A program made the translations under genes and the position numbers. The notes beneath the pieces are model-generated. The model searched no databases. It was not told the origin of the DNA and saw nothing but the letters and a program-made list of their open reading frames with translations. Positions 56,098-62,902 of a stretch of 64,000 bases of DNA are shown in pieces. The stretch lies in NCBI RefSeq assembly GCF_011927725.1, contig NZ_JAATJC010000001.1, positions 2,611,001 to 2,675,000 on the forward strand, written 5' to 3'. Each line of letters starts with the position of its first letter. Positions within the stretch are counted from its first letter, which is position 1. Source of the DNA: Sphingomonas kaistensis (GTDB lineage: Bacteria; Pseudomonadota; Alphaproteobacteria; Sphingomonadales; Sphingomonadaceae).

Positions 56098-56393
56098 GTT
56101 TGATTAGGTCCCCTGAAGGCCAGAACCGGATGATGTCCCAGCAACGTCTTGCTTCCGACGGACCAAGTGCATCCCGGTCGCCAACAGCGTGTTAACCATA
56201 AGTTAGGAATACTTGTTAACGCAAGTAGCTGGCGACAGCTATTTCAGAAGTTGTGCGAAATCGAAGCGACTTTGCGTCATTTTGGAGCGGTCCGCCTAAT
56301 GACAGACTGTCGGGTCGCCGACACTTGCTCGCTTTTTCCACGCACTTCTTCGGCGTCGTGCGCAGTTACTTGTTTCGAACAGCGATTTAGGGA
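56098..56393. other. Gene-free AT-richer spacer upstream of the PEP-CTERM gene
   Basis: About 296 bases with no convincing gene on either strand, clearly lower in GC than the rest of the window. It must contain the promoter of the PEP-CTERM gene (minus strand) and the 3' end of the tRNA-Leu transcript. The only structure I see is a pair of GTTAAC hexamers (56191-56220). Confidence 0.6.
56191..56220. promoter_or_regulatory. Paired GTTAAC motif, candidate operator
   Basis: Two GTTAAC hexamers, each itself a palindrome, lie 24 bases apart start to start and enclose AAGT...ACTT, so the 30-base element is partly dyad-symmetric and very AT-rich for this genome. It is about 94-123 bases upstream of the PEP-CTERM start, a usual distance for an activator or repressor site. 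No factor can be named. Confidence 0.35.
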
Positions 56394-56477
56394 TGGTGCC
56401 CCCGGTCCGACTCGAACGGACACGTCTCTCGACAACCGATTTTGAGTCGGTCGCGTCTACCATTCCGCCACGGGGGC
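56394..56477 (-). tRNA. tRNA-Leu (CAA)
   Basis: Minus-strand cloverleaf of 84 bases from GCCCCCG to CGGGGGC-A-CCA, with CCA encoded. The anticodon loop reads CTCAAAA between ACCGA and TCGGT stems, giving anticodon CAA, which reads TTG codons. A long variable arm (TGTCGAGAGACGTG region) and the T loop GTTCGAGTC are present, as expected for a class II tRNA. Confidence 0.94.
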
Positions 56478-56529
56478 AACGGCGCGGTTCGTAGGCGAAG
56501 GGCGCGCAGCGAGCAAGACGGCGGGAACG

Positions 56530-58038
56530 TCAGTTGCGCGGTGCGACGCGGCGATAGCTGAGCGCCTCGGCGACGTGGATGCGACCGACCGTCTCCGCAC
56601 CGGCGAGGTCGGCGATCGTGCGGGCGACGCGCAGGACGCGGTGATAGCCCCGGGCGCTGAGACGCATCGCTGCCGAGGCATCGGCGAGGAGCTTGCGGCC
56701 CGGCTCGTCGGGGGTTGCGATGGCATCGAGCAGTTCGCCATCGGCCTCGGCATTGGTGCGCGGGCCGTGGCCGTTGAAGCGGGTCGTCTGGACGGCGCGG
56801 GCCTGTGCGACGCGGGCCGCCACCGCCTCGCTGCCTTCGGCCGGTGGAGGGAGCGAGAGGTCGGCGGCGCTGACCCCGGCGACCTCGACGTGGAGGTCGA
56901 TACGGTCGAGCAAGGGCCCCGACACCCGCGCCTGGTAATCGGCGGCGCAGCGCGGCGCGCGGGCGCAGGCCAGCGCGGGATCGCCCAGATGTCCGCAACG
57001 GCAGGGGTTCATCGCCGCCACCAGTTGCACGCGCGCCGGAAAGGTCAGGTGGCTGTTGGCCCGCGCCACGCTGACCGTGCCCGTCTCGAGCGGTTGGCGA
57101 AGGCTGTCGAGCACCGCGCGCTGGAATTCGGGAAGTTCGTCGAGGAACAGCACGCCGAGGTGCGCAAGGCTGATCTCGCCCGGACGCACCTTCAGCCCGC
57201 CGCCGACCAACGCCGGCATCGACGCGCTGTGATGCGGCGAGCGGAACGGGCGCCGCCGCTTGATCTGCCCGCCCTCCATCTCGCCCGCGACCGAGGCGAC
57301 CATCGACACCTCCAGCGCCTCGGCCGGTGACAGCGGGGGAAGGATGCCCGGCAGGCAGGAGGCGAGCAGCGACTTGCCCGCACCGGGCGGCCCGCTCATC
57401 AGCAGGTTGTGACCGCCCGCCGCGGCAATCTCCAGCGCGCGCTTGGCGACTTCCTGGCCCTTCACTTGCCGGAGGTCGGGACCGGCCCTGACCGGCTCCG
57501 CTTCGCCGAGTCTGGGAGTGGCCAGCAAGGTCGTGCCCTTGAGGTGCGCCAGCAGCGCCAGCAGGTCGGCCGCGGCAAGCACCTCGACCTGTCCTGCCCA
57601 GGCCGCTTCGGACCCTTGCGCAGCAGGACAGATCAGCCCCTTCTCCTCTTGCCCGGCATGAAGCGCGGCGAGCAGCACGCCGGGCGAGGCGTTGATCCGG
57701 CCGTCGAGCGAGAGTTCGCCGACCGCGACATAGTGGCTCAGCATCTCCGCATCGACCACGCCGACCGCAGCCAGCAGCCCCAGGGCGATCGGCAGGTCGA
57801 AGTGGCTGCCTTCCTTGGGCAGGTCGGCGGGTGACATATTGACGGTGATGACCTTGGGCGGAAGCGCGAGGCCGATCGCGGTCAGCGCCGCGCGGACCCG
57901 CTCGCGGCTTTCGGCGACGGCCTTGTCGGGCAGGCCAACGATGACGAAGCGGGGTATGCCGGTGGAGAGCTGGACCTGCACCTCGACGGCGCGCGCCTCC
58001 AGCCCGAGATAGGCGACGGTGGATACGATCGCGACCAT
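56530..58038 (-). CDS. YifB/ComM family Mg-chelatase-like AAA+ ATPase
   Basis: A 502-residue protein with an N-terminal Lon-protease-like domain (about 1-170), a Mg-chelatase ATPase core and a C-terminal helical lid. Walker A is GPPGAGKSLLASCLPGIL, Walker B is LGVLFLDELPEF, and SLRQPLETGTVSVARA and CRCG (a Zn-finger-like insert with PALACARAPRCAADYQ) follow. ComM in Vibrio is a hexameric helicase that promotes branch migration during natural transformation. With comEC also in the window, a transformation role is plausible. Confidence 0.92.
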   Translation of the reverse strand: MVAIVSTVAYLGLEARAVEVQVQLSTGIPRFVIVGLPDKAVAESRERVRAALTAIGLALPPKVITVNMSPADLPKEGSHFDLPIALGLLAAVGVVDAEMLSHYVAVGELSLDGRINASPGVLLAALHAGQEEKGLICPAAQGSEAAWAGQVEVLAAADLLALLAHLKGTTLLATPRLGEAEPVRAGPDLRQVKGQEVAKRALEIAAAGGHNLLMSGPPGAGKSLLASCLPGILPPLSPAEALEVSMVASVAGEMEGGQIKRRRPFRSPHHSASMPALVGGGLKVRPGEISLAHLGVLFLDELPEFQRAVLDSLRQPLETGTVSVARANSHLTFPARVQLVAAMNPCRCGHLGDPALACARAPRCAADYQARVSGPLLDRIDLHVEVAGVSAADLSLPPPAEGSEAVAARVAQARAVQTTRFNGHGPRTNAEADGELLDAIATPDEPGRKLLADASAAMRLSARGYHRVLRVARTIADLAGAETVGRIHVAEALSYRRVAPRN

Positions 58039-58173
58039 CAGCCGCGAGCCCCCGTCACCAGCAATGCACGACGCAATTGGCCCCCTAGCTCGGCACCGCG
58101 GAGGCTATGCGGTTTGCGTCGGCCGGGCAAGGCGCCTCTTGCCCGGGCGTCTTACTTCCCTACATCACCGCGG

Positions 58174-58617
58174 ATGTCCGTCGGCACCCGCCTTCTCGCG
58201 ATCCGCGATACGCGACTGGCGCAGAGCCTGCTGTTCGGGCTTGGCCTGTTCCTGATGTTCGTCGCCGCGCCGCTGGCCAGCCCCCTTCCCGGCCCAGGCG
58301 GGCTTGTTATCGCCGCGGCCGGGCTGACCCTGGTCCTGCGCACCAGCCTGTGGGCCAAGCGCCGCTACGTCCGGTTCAAGCGCTGGCAGCCACGAGCGGG
58401 AAGCTGGTTCGATTGGGGCCTGCGCCGCGGCAGTGCGCGCCGCCGCGAGGCGCTGCGCAAGGAACGCGAGCGGCAGGAGGCCCCACCCCCTTCCGAAGTC
58501 CCGCGGATCGACGACCCGCTGCCCAAGGCCGGGCTGGAGATCATGCCGATCGACCCGACCCCCTCGGAGGTCGTTCCGGCGGAACCGCCCGTCGCCGACG
58601 AAGCCTCGCGGCATTGA
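58174..58617 (+). CDS. PGPGW-like small membrane protein
   Basis: A 147-residue protein with two close hydrophobic helices, SLLFGLGLFLMFVAAPLASPL and GLVIAAAGLTLVLRTSLW, joined by PLPGPGG, the feature of PGPGW-type putative transmembrane proteins. A Lys/Arg-rich stretch (KRRYVRFKRW...RRREALRKERERQ) and a Pro/Glu-rich tail follow. The ATG at 58174 is preferred over an upstream in-frame start because the residues before it look non-coding. Function unknown. A hairpin with a T-run lies about 40 bases downstream. Confidence 0.72.
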   Translation: MSVGTRLLAIRDTRLAQSLLFGLGLFLMFVAAPLASPLPGPGGLVIAAAGLTLVLRTSLWAKRRYVRFKRWQPRAGSWFDWGLRRGSARRREALRKERERQEAPPPSEVPRIDDPLPKAGLEIMPIDPTPSEVVPAEPPVADEASRH

Positions 58618-58658
58618 CTTGGGAGCCCGCCTTGCGTAACGGCCCCCCCAAGCAATGC

Positions 58659-58690
58659 GGCTGCCCCTGATTGGGCGGCCCTTTTTGTTC
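58659..58690 (+). terminator. Intrinsic terminator or attenuator before rpmH
   Basis: GGCTGCCC-ctgatt-GGGCGGCC forms an 8-pair stem (one G-T pair) followed at once by CTTTTTG, a standard Rho-independent terminator for the PGPGW-like gene. A possible -35 (TTGACT at 58614-58619) precedes the hairpin, so if rpmH is transcribed from there the hairpin would act as an attenuator within its leader. Confidence 0.7.
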
Positions 58691-58704
58691 TTAACTCGAA
58701 GGCC

Positions 58705-59169
58705 ATGAGCGATGAAGCGCACTTTCCAGCCCAGCAATCTCGTCCGCAAGCGGCGTCACGGCTTCCGCACGCGTTCGGCGACGGTGGGCGGCCGCAAGGT
58801 GCTGGCGGCTCGTCGCGCCCGCGGCCGCAAGAAGCTCAGCGCTTAATCACCCTCAAGAAGCGCGCCGATTTCCTGGCCGCGAACAGCGGCCGACGCGCTC
58901 CGATGCCCGGTTTCGTCCTGCTGGTCCGCCCCCGTGGCGACGGTGAGCAGGCGATGCGCATCGGCTATACCGTCAGCAAGAAGGTCGGCAACGCGGTTGT
59001 TCGCAACCGCATGAAGCGGCGCCTGCGCGCGCTCGCCGCCGAACTGCTGCCCGTGGCGGGGATCCTAGGTGCCGACCATGTGCTGATCGGGCGCCAAAGC
59101 GGGATCGAGCGCGATTATGCGCTGCTCCGTTCCGAACTGACCAAGGCGCTGGCCAAGGTTGCCCGGTGA
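58705..59169 (+). CDS. rnpA: Ribonuclease P protein component; start unresolved, frame overlaps all of rpmH
   Basis: The protein subunit of RNase P, which helps the catalytic RNA mature tRNA 5' ends. The conserved core begins at [17 protein letters not shown] and includes [25 protein letters not shown] (the RNR motif) and [10 protein letters not shown]. No ATG, GTG or TTG lies between 58708 and this core. Two explanations fit: initiation at the ATG at 58705, giving 154 residues with rpmH nested inside, or a rare ATC start at 58846 that overlaps the rpmH stop (TAATC), giving 107 residues. A base error in the sequence is a third possibility. The stop overlaps the yidD start by three bases. Confidence 0.9.
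   Translation: MSDEAHFPAQQSRPQAASRLPHAFGDGGRPQGAGGSSRPRPQEAQRLITLKKRADFLAANSGRRAPMPGFVLLVRPRGDGEQAMRIGYTVSKKVGNAVVRNRMKRRLRALAAELLPVAGILGADHVLIGRQSGIERDYALLRSELTKALAKVAR
58712..58846 (+). CDS. rpmH: 50S ribosomal protein L34
   Basis: A 44-residue ribosomal protein, translated by hand: [20 protein letters not shown], then [24 protein letters not shown], matching the family over its full length. GAAGG lies 9 bases before the ATG. An in-frame-shifted ATG seven bases earlier opens the rnpA frame, which runs through this whole gene in another phase. Together with rnpA, yidD and yidC this is the classical order of many bacteria. Confidence 0.97.
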   Translation: MKRTFQPSNLVRKRRHGFRTRSATVGGRKVLAARRARGRKKLSA

Positions 59170-59378
59170 TCGCGCGCCTCCTGATCCTGGCGGCGCGTGG
59201 CTGGCAATTGGGCCCAAGCGCGATCCTGCCCCCTTCCTGCCGATTCACGCCGTCCTGCTCGGCCTATGCAATCACCGCCTGGAGCCGCTATGGGGCCCTG
59301 CGCGGAAGCTGGCTGGCCCTGAGGAGGATCGGCCGCTGCCATCCCTGGGGGGGCCAGGGTCACGATCCGGTCCCGTGA
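59166..59378 (+). CDS. yidD: Membrane protein insertion efficiency factor YidD
   Basis: A 70-residue YidD, a small amphipathic protein that assists YidC-dependent insertion. It shows [34 protein letters not shown] with the conserved CRFxPSCSxY, and [15 protein letters not shown] with its third Cys. The GTG at 59166 overlaps the rnpA stop. The family Tyr in CRYYPTCS is replaced by Phe-Thr here, within normal variation. Confidence 0.94.
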   Translation: MIARLLILAARGWQLGPSAILPPSCRFTPSCSAYAITAWSRYGALRGSWLALRRIGRCHPWGGQGHDPVP

Positions 59379-59412
59379 GACGGGGACGAACGACACGAGG
59401 ACATGGACTGAA

Positions 59413-61149
59413 GTGAGCGACGATACCCGCAACATGATCCTCGCCATCGTGCTGAGCGCCGCTGTGCTGCTCGGCTGGGGGCTGCTGTCCGAGCGATTCT
59501 TCCCGACGCCCAAGCCGGCGGTCACGGCGACCAGGAACGGCGCTCCGGCACCGGCTCCGGCGGCCCAGACCCCCGGCGCTCCAGCCGCCGCGACGGCACC
59601 CGCGCTGTCCCAGGCCCAGGCCCTGCAGGGCGTCCCCCGGGTCAGGATCGCCACGCCCAATCTCACCGGCTCGCTCAGCCTCAAGGGTGCGACGTTCGAC
59701 GACCTGCGGATGGTCAATCAGACCGACCGAGTCGGCCGGAATGCGCAACCCGCCCGCCTGCTCAGCCCGGCCGGCGCGAACGGCGCCTATTTCGCGCGCT
59801 TCGGCTGGACCGGACAGGGCGTTGCGGTGCCGGATGCCAACTCCGTCTGGACCCCGAGCGCCCCGACGCTCGCCCCGGGCAAGCCCGTCACGCTGAGATG
59901 GACCAACCCGACCGGTCAGCGCTTCGAGCTGATCGTCGCCGTCGACGATGGCTATCTGTTCACCGTCACCCAGCGTGTTTCGAACCTCGCCGGCGCTCCG
60001 GTCGCGGTGCGTCCGTTCGGCTTGCTCAGCCGCGCCAACGCCGGTCCCGACGCCAAGTCGGATGGCTGGACGCATCACGTCGGCCCGATGACCGTGATCG
60101 ACGGCAGGTCCGATTATGACGTCAATTACGGCACGCTCGACGAGGAAGGCTCCAAGCGCTTCGCCGGCAACAGCGGCTGGGTCGGCTTTACCGACAAATA
60201 TTGGCTGACTGCGCTGGCTCCGGCCGGCAACACCCCGCTCAACGCCAGCCTGCGCCGCGGCCAGGGCACCAGCTACCAGGCCGACTACGCGCTCGAGCCG
60301 ACTATTGTCGCGCCGGGCCGGGCCACGCAGGCCACCACCCACCTGTTCGCCGGTGCCAAGGAAAAGAAGTGGCTCGACGCCTATGAGGCTTCGGGCGCGG
60401 TTCCGGTGATCTCCGACTCGATCGACTGGGGCTGGTTCGAGTTCGCCATGCGGCCGATCTTCGCGCTGCTGATCTGGCTGTTCCACGCCATCGGCAACTT
60501 CGGCTGGGCGATCATCGCGCTGACCTTCATCGTCCGCCTGCTGATGTACCCGATCTTCGACCGCCAGTTCCGCTCGATGGCGGGGATGCGGGCGATGCAG
60601 CCCAAGATGAAGGAGCTGCAGGAGCGTCACAAGGACGACAAGACCAAGATGCAGCAGGAGCTGCTCGAGCTGTACAAGCGCGAGAAGATCAATCCCGCCG
60701 CCGGCTGCCTGCCGATCCTGATCCAGATCCCGGTCTTCTATGCGCTCTACAAGGTGCTGACGGTGACGGTGGAGATGCGCCACCAGCCGTGGGAGCTGTG
60801 GATCAAGGACCTCTCCGCGCCCGACCCGCTGACCCCGGTCAACCTGTTCGGGCTCTTGAACTTCGATCCGCCAGGCCTGCTTCACCTCGGCGTGCTTCCG
60901 ATCCTGCTCGGAATCACCATGTGGCTGCAGTTCCGCCTCAACCCGGCGCCGATGGACGATATCCAGAAGCAGATCTTCTCGATCATGCCGTGGGTGATGA
61001 TGTTCGCCATGGCGCCGTTCGCCGCCGGCCTGCAGCTCTACTGGGTGGTGTCCAACCTCCTCGGCATCGCGCAGCAGAAGTATCTCTACTCCAAATATGA
61101 TGCGGAGAAGATCGCGGCGCGCGCCGGTGTGGCGACGGCGAAGACCTGA
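59413..61149 (+). CDS. yidC: Membrane protein insertase YidC
   Basis: A 578-residue proteobacterial YidC. An N-terminal anchor helix (MILAIVLSAAVLLGWGLL) leads to an Ala/Pro-rich linker, the periplasmic beta-super-sandwich domain (about 70-340), and the conserved five-helix insertase core (about 350-565) with YPIFDRQFRSMAGMRAMQPKMKELQERH (coiled hairpin) and NPAAGCLPILIQIPVFYALYKVL. The GTG at 59413 is the only suitable start. Its last base overlaps the engB ATG. Confidence 0.96.
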   Translation: MSDDTRNMILAIVLSAAVLLGWGLLSERFFPTPKPAVTATRNGAPAPAPAAQTPGAPAAATAPALSQAQALQGVPRVRIATPNLTGSLSLKGATFDDLRMVNQTDRVGRNAQPARLLSPAGANGAYFARFGWTGQGVAVPDANSVWTPSAPTLAPGKPVTLRWTNPTGQRFELIVAVDDGYLFTVTQRVSNLAGAPVAVRPFGLLSRANAGPDAKSDGWTHHVGPMTVIDGRSDYDVNYGTLDEEGSKRFAGNSGWVGFTDKYWLTALAPAGNTPLNASLRRGQGTSYQADYALEPTIVAPGRATQATTHLFAGAKEKKWLDAYEASGAVPVISDSIDWGWFEFAMRPIFALLIWLFHAIGNFGWAIIALTFIVRLLMYPIFDRQFRSMAGMRAMQPKMKELQERHKDDKTKMQQELLELYKREKINPAAGCLPILIQIPVFYALYKVLTVTVEMRHQPWELWIKDLSAPDPLTPVNLFGLLNFDPPGLLHLGVLPILLGITMWLQFRLNPAPMDDIQKQIFSIMPWVMMFAMAPFAAGLQLYWVVSNLLGIAQQKYLYSKYDAEKIAARAGVATAKT

Positions 61150-61790
61150 TGGACGGCCCTGATCCCGAGCTGACGGAGCGGGCGCGCAAATTGTTCGCCG
61201 GCCCGGTCGAGTTCCTGAAATCGGCTCCGGGGCTCGAATTCCTGCCCGGTGCCGACGCGCCGGAGGTGGCCTTCGCCGGACGCTCCAATGTCGGCAAGAG
61301 CTCGCTGCTGAACGCCATCACCGGCCGCAACAAGCTGGCGCGGACGTCGAATACCCCGGGCCGGACGCAGGAGCTGAACTTCTTCGACGTCGGCAGCCCG
61401 CTCGTCATGCGGCTGGTCGACATGCCCGGCTATGGCTTTGCCGAAGCCCCAAGGGACATGGTCAAGCGCTGGCGTTTTTTGGTCAACGACTACCTGCGCG
61501 GACGGCAGGTGCTGAAGCGCGCGGTGGTGCTGGTCGACAGCAGGCACGGCGTGAAGCCGGTCGATCTCGAGATCATGGCGATGCTGGACGCGGCGGCGGT
61601 CGGCTATCGGCTGGTCCTGACCAAGGCCGACAAGATCAAGGCCAGCGAGCTTGCCGCGGTCCGCATCGCGGTCGAGGCCGAGGCGCGCAAGCATCCCGCC
61701 GCTTTCCCGCGGCTGATCGCCACTTCGTCCGAAAAGGGCCTTGGCATCGCCGAGCTGCGGACAGCCTTGCTCGAAGATGCGTTGAGCTAG
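61149..61790 (+). CDS. engB: Ribosome biogenesis GTPase YihA/YsxC (EngB)
   Basis: A 213-residue TrmE-Era-EngA-YihA-type GTPase needed for large ribosomal subunit assembly. G motifs are complete: G1 GRSNVGKSSLLNAI, G2/G3 TSNTPGRTQELNFF and VDMPGYGFAE, G4 TKADK, and G5 TSSEKG. It follows yidC directly, as in many proteobacteria. Confidence 0.95.
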   Translation: MDGPDPELTERARKLFAGPVEFLKSAPGLEFLPGADAPEVAFAGRSNVGKSSLLNAITGRNKLARTSNTPGRTQELNFFDVGSPLVMRLVDMPGYGFAEAPRDMVKRWRFLVNDYLRGRQVLKRAVVLVDSRHGVKPVDLEIMAMLDAAAVGYRLVLTKADKIKASELAAVRIAVEAEARKHPAAFPRLIATSSEKGLGIAELRTALLEDALS

Positions 61791-61814
61791 TTCAACCCTC
61801 TGGCGGAGACCCAC

Positions 61815-62486
61815 TTGCTCAAGCTCATTCTCGGCAACAAGGCCTATTCCTCCTGGTCGATGCGCGGCTGGCTGGCGCTGAAGGCGTCGGAGCTTGAGTT
61901 CGAGGAACTGGTCGTGCCGCTCTACGACAGCGGCTGGAACGAGCGGCGCGAAGGCGACGAGTTCGCCCCTTCGTCGGGCAAGGTGCCCCTGCTGTGGCAC
62001 GACGACCTGGTGGTGTGGGACAGCCTCGCGATCATCGAATATTGCGCCGACCTGACCGAGATTGCGCGCTTCTGGCCCGAGGACGTCGCGGCCCGCGCGA
62101 TGGCCCGTTCGATGGCGGCGGAAATGCATTCGGGCTTTGCGGCACTCCGCCGCGAATGCCCGATGAACGTGCGCCGCAACGTCCCCAAGCCCGACCTGTC
62201 GCGCGATACGATCGCCGACATCAACCGCATCCTCGTGCTGTGGGCGCAGTCCCGGGCACGGCACGGCGGCAGCGGCCCCTTCCTGTTCGGTGAATGGACC
62301 GCGGTCGACATGATGTACGCCCCGGTGGTGACCCGCTTCCTGACCTACTCGATCCCGGTCCCGCCCTTCGCCCGGCAATATATGTCCGACGTCCTGCGGC
62401 ACCCGCACGTCGCGGCGTGGATCGAGGCGGCCCAGGACGAGCCGTGGGTGATCGAACAATATGAAGGCGACCACGGAACCGCCTGA
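61815..62486 (+). CDS. Glutathione S-transferase family protein
   Basis: A 223-residue GST with a thioredoxin-like N-terminal domain (LILGNKAYSSWSMRGWLALKAS, and VPLLWHDDLVVWDSLAIIEY for the gamma-glutamyl site) and an all-helical C-terminal domain (about 85-220). The SSWSMR segment with its Ser resembles the beta/zeta-type active-site Ser. The TTG at 61815 is the only start that gives the full N-terminal strand; GGCGGAG lies about 9 bases upstream. The substrate is unknown. Confidence 0.9.
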   Translation: MLKLILGNKAYSSWSMRGWLALKASELEFEELVVPLYDSGWNERREGDEFAPSSGKVPLLWHDDLVVWDSLAIIEYCADLTEIARFWPEDVAARAMARSMAAEMHSGFAALRRECPMNVRRNVPKPDLSRDTIADINRILVLWAQSRARHGGSGPFLFGEWTAVDMMYAPVVTRFLTYSIPVPPFARQYMSDVLRHPHVAAWIEAAQDEPWVIEQYEGDHGTA

Positions 62487-62507
62487 CTCCCCGTTCGTCT
62501 CCGGGGT

Positions 62508-62864
62508 GTGCGTAAACTTTTCCTTATCGCTGCGGTATTTACCGCTTCCGCCTGTGCCAGTCCCAAGGACCGGATCGCCGAAGGATTGACCGGCTACGGG
62601 GTGGCCGAAGCGCCTGCGCAATGCGTCGGTGCGCAGCTGCAACGCAGCCTGTCGCTCGGCCAGTTGCAGGAACTCGGGCGGGTCGCCAGCGCCACCCGCG
62701 CGCGTGATCCCGACCCCTCGCGGCTGACCATCGACGACTTTCTCCGTGCCGCAAGCGAGGTACGCGATCCCAGGATCGCCATCGAGGTCGCAAAGGCGGC
62801 GGGCCGCTGCAACCTGTCGCCCCTGGGCTTTGCCCCGGCCAAGTATGAGATGGACGACGCTTAG
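62508..62864 (+). CDS. Small putative lipoprotein
   Basis: A 118-residue protein starting at a GTG (62508) with a lipoprotein signal MRKLFLIAAVFTASAC (Cys16). The mature part is helical and contains Cys residues in APAQCVGAQLQ and AAGRCNLSP, so a disulfide is likely, with RLTIDDFLRAASEVRDPRIAIEV between. I recognise no named domain. It sits 38 bases before dapE in the same direction and 21 bases after the GST gene. Confidence 0.8.
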   Translation: MRKLFLIAAVFTASACASPKDRIAEGLTGYGVAEAPAQCVGAQLQRSLSLGQLQELGRVASATRARDPDPSRLTIDDFLRAASEVRDPRIAIEVAKAAGRCNLSPLGFAPAKYEMDDA

Positions 62865-62902
62865 CCTGTCGGACTGCGCCGCAGGCTGCTAGCAAGCGGC
62901 CC

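Noticed and set aside
56098..56250. A sigma-54 promoter (GG...GC at -24/-12) for the PEP-CTERM gene
   Set aside because: Looked for because such genes can be under PrsK/PrsR and sigma-54 control; no TGGCAC-N5-TTGC-like match was found by eye.
56149..56445. A 98-codon plus-strand frame through the spacer into tRNA-Leu
   Set aside because: It runs into the tRNA gene, has no ribosome site and no recognisable sequence.
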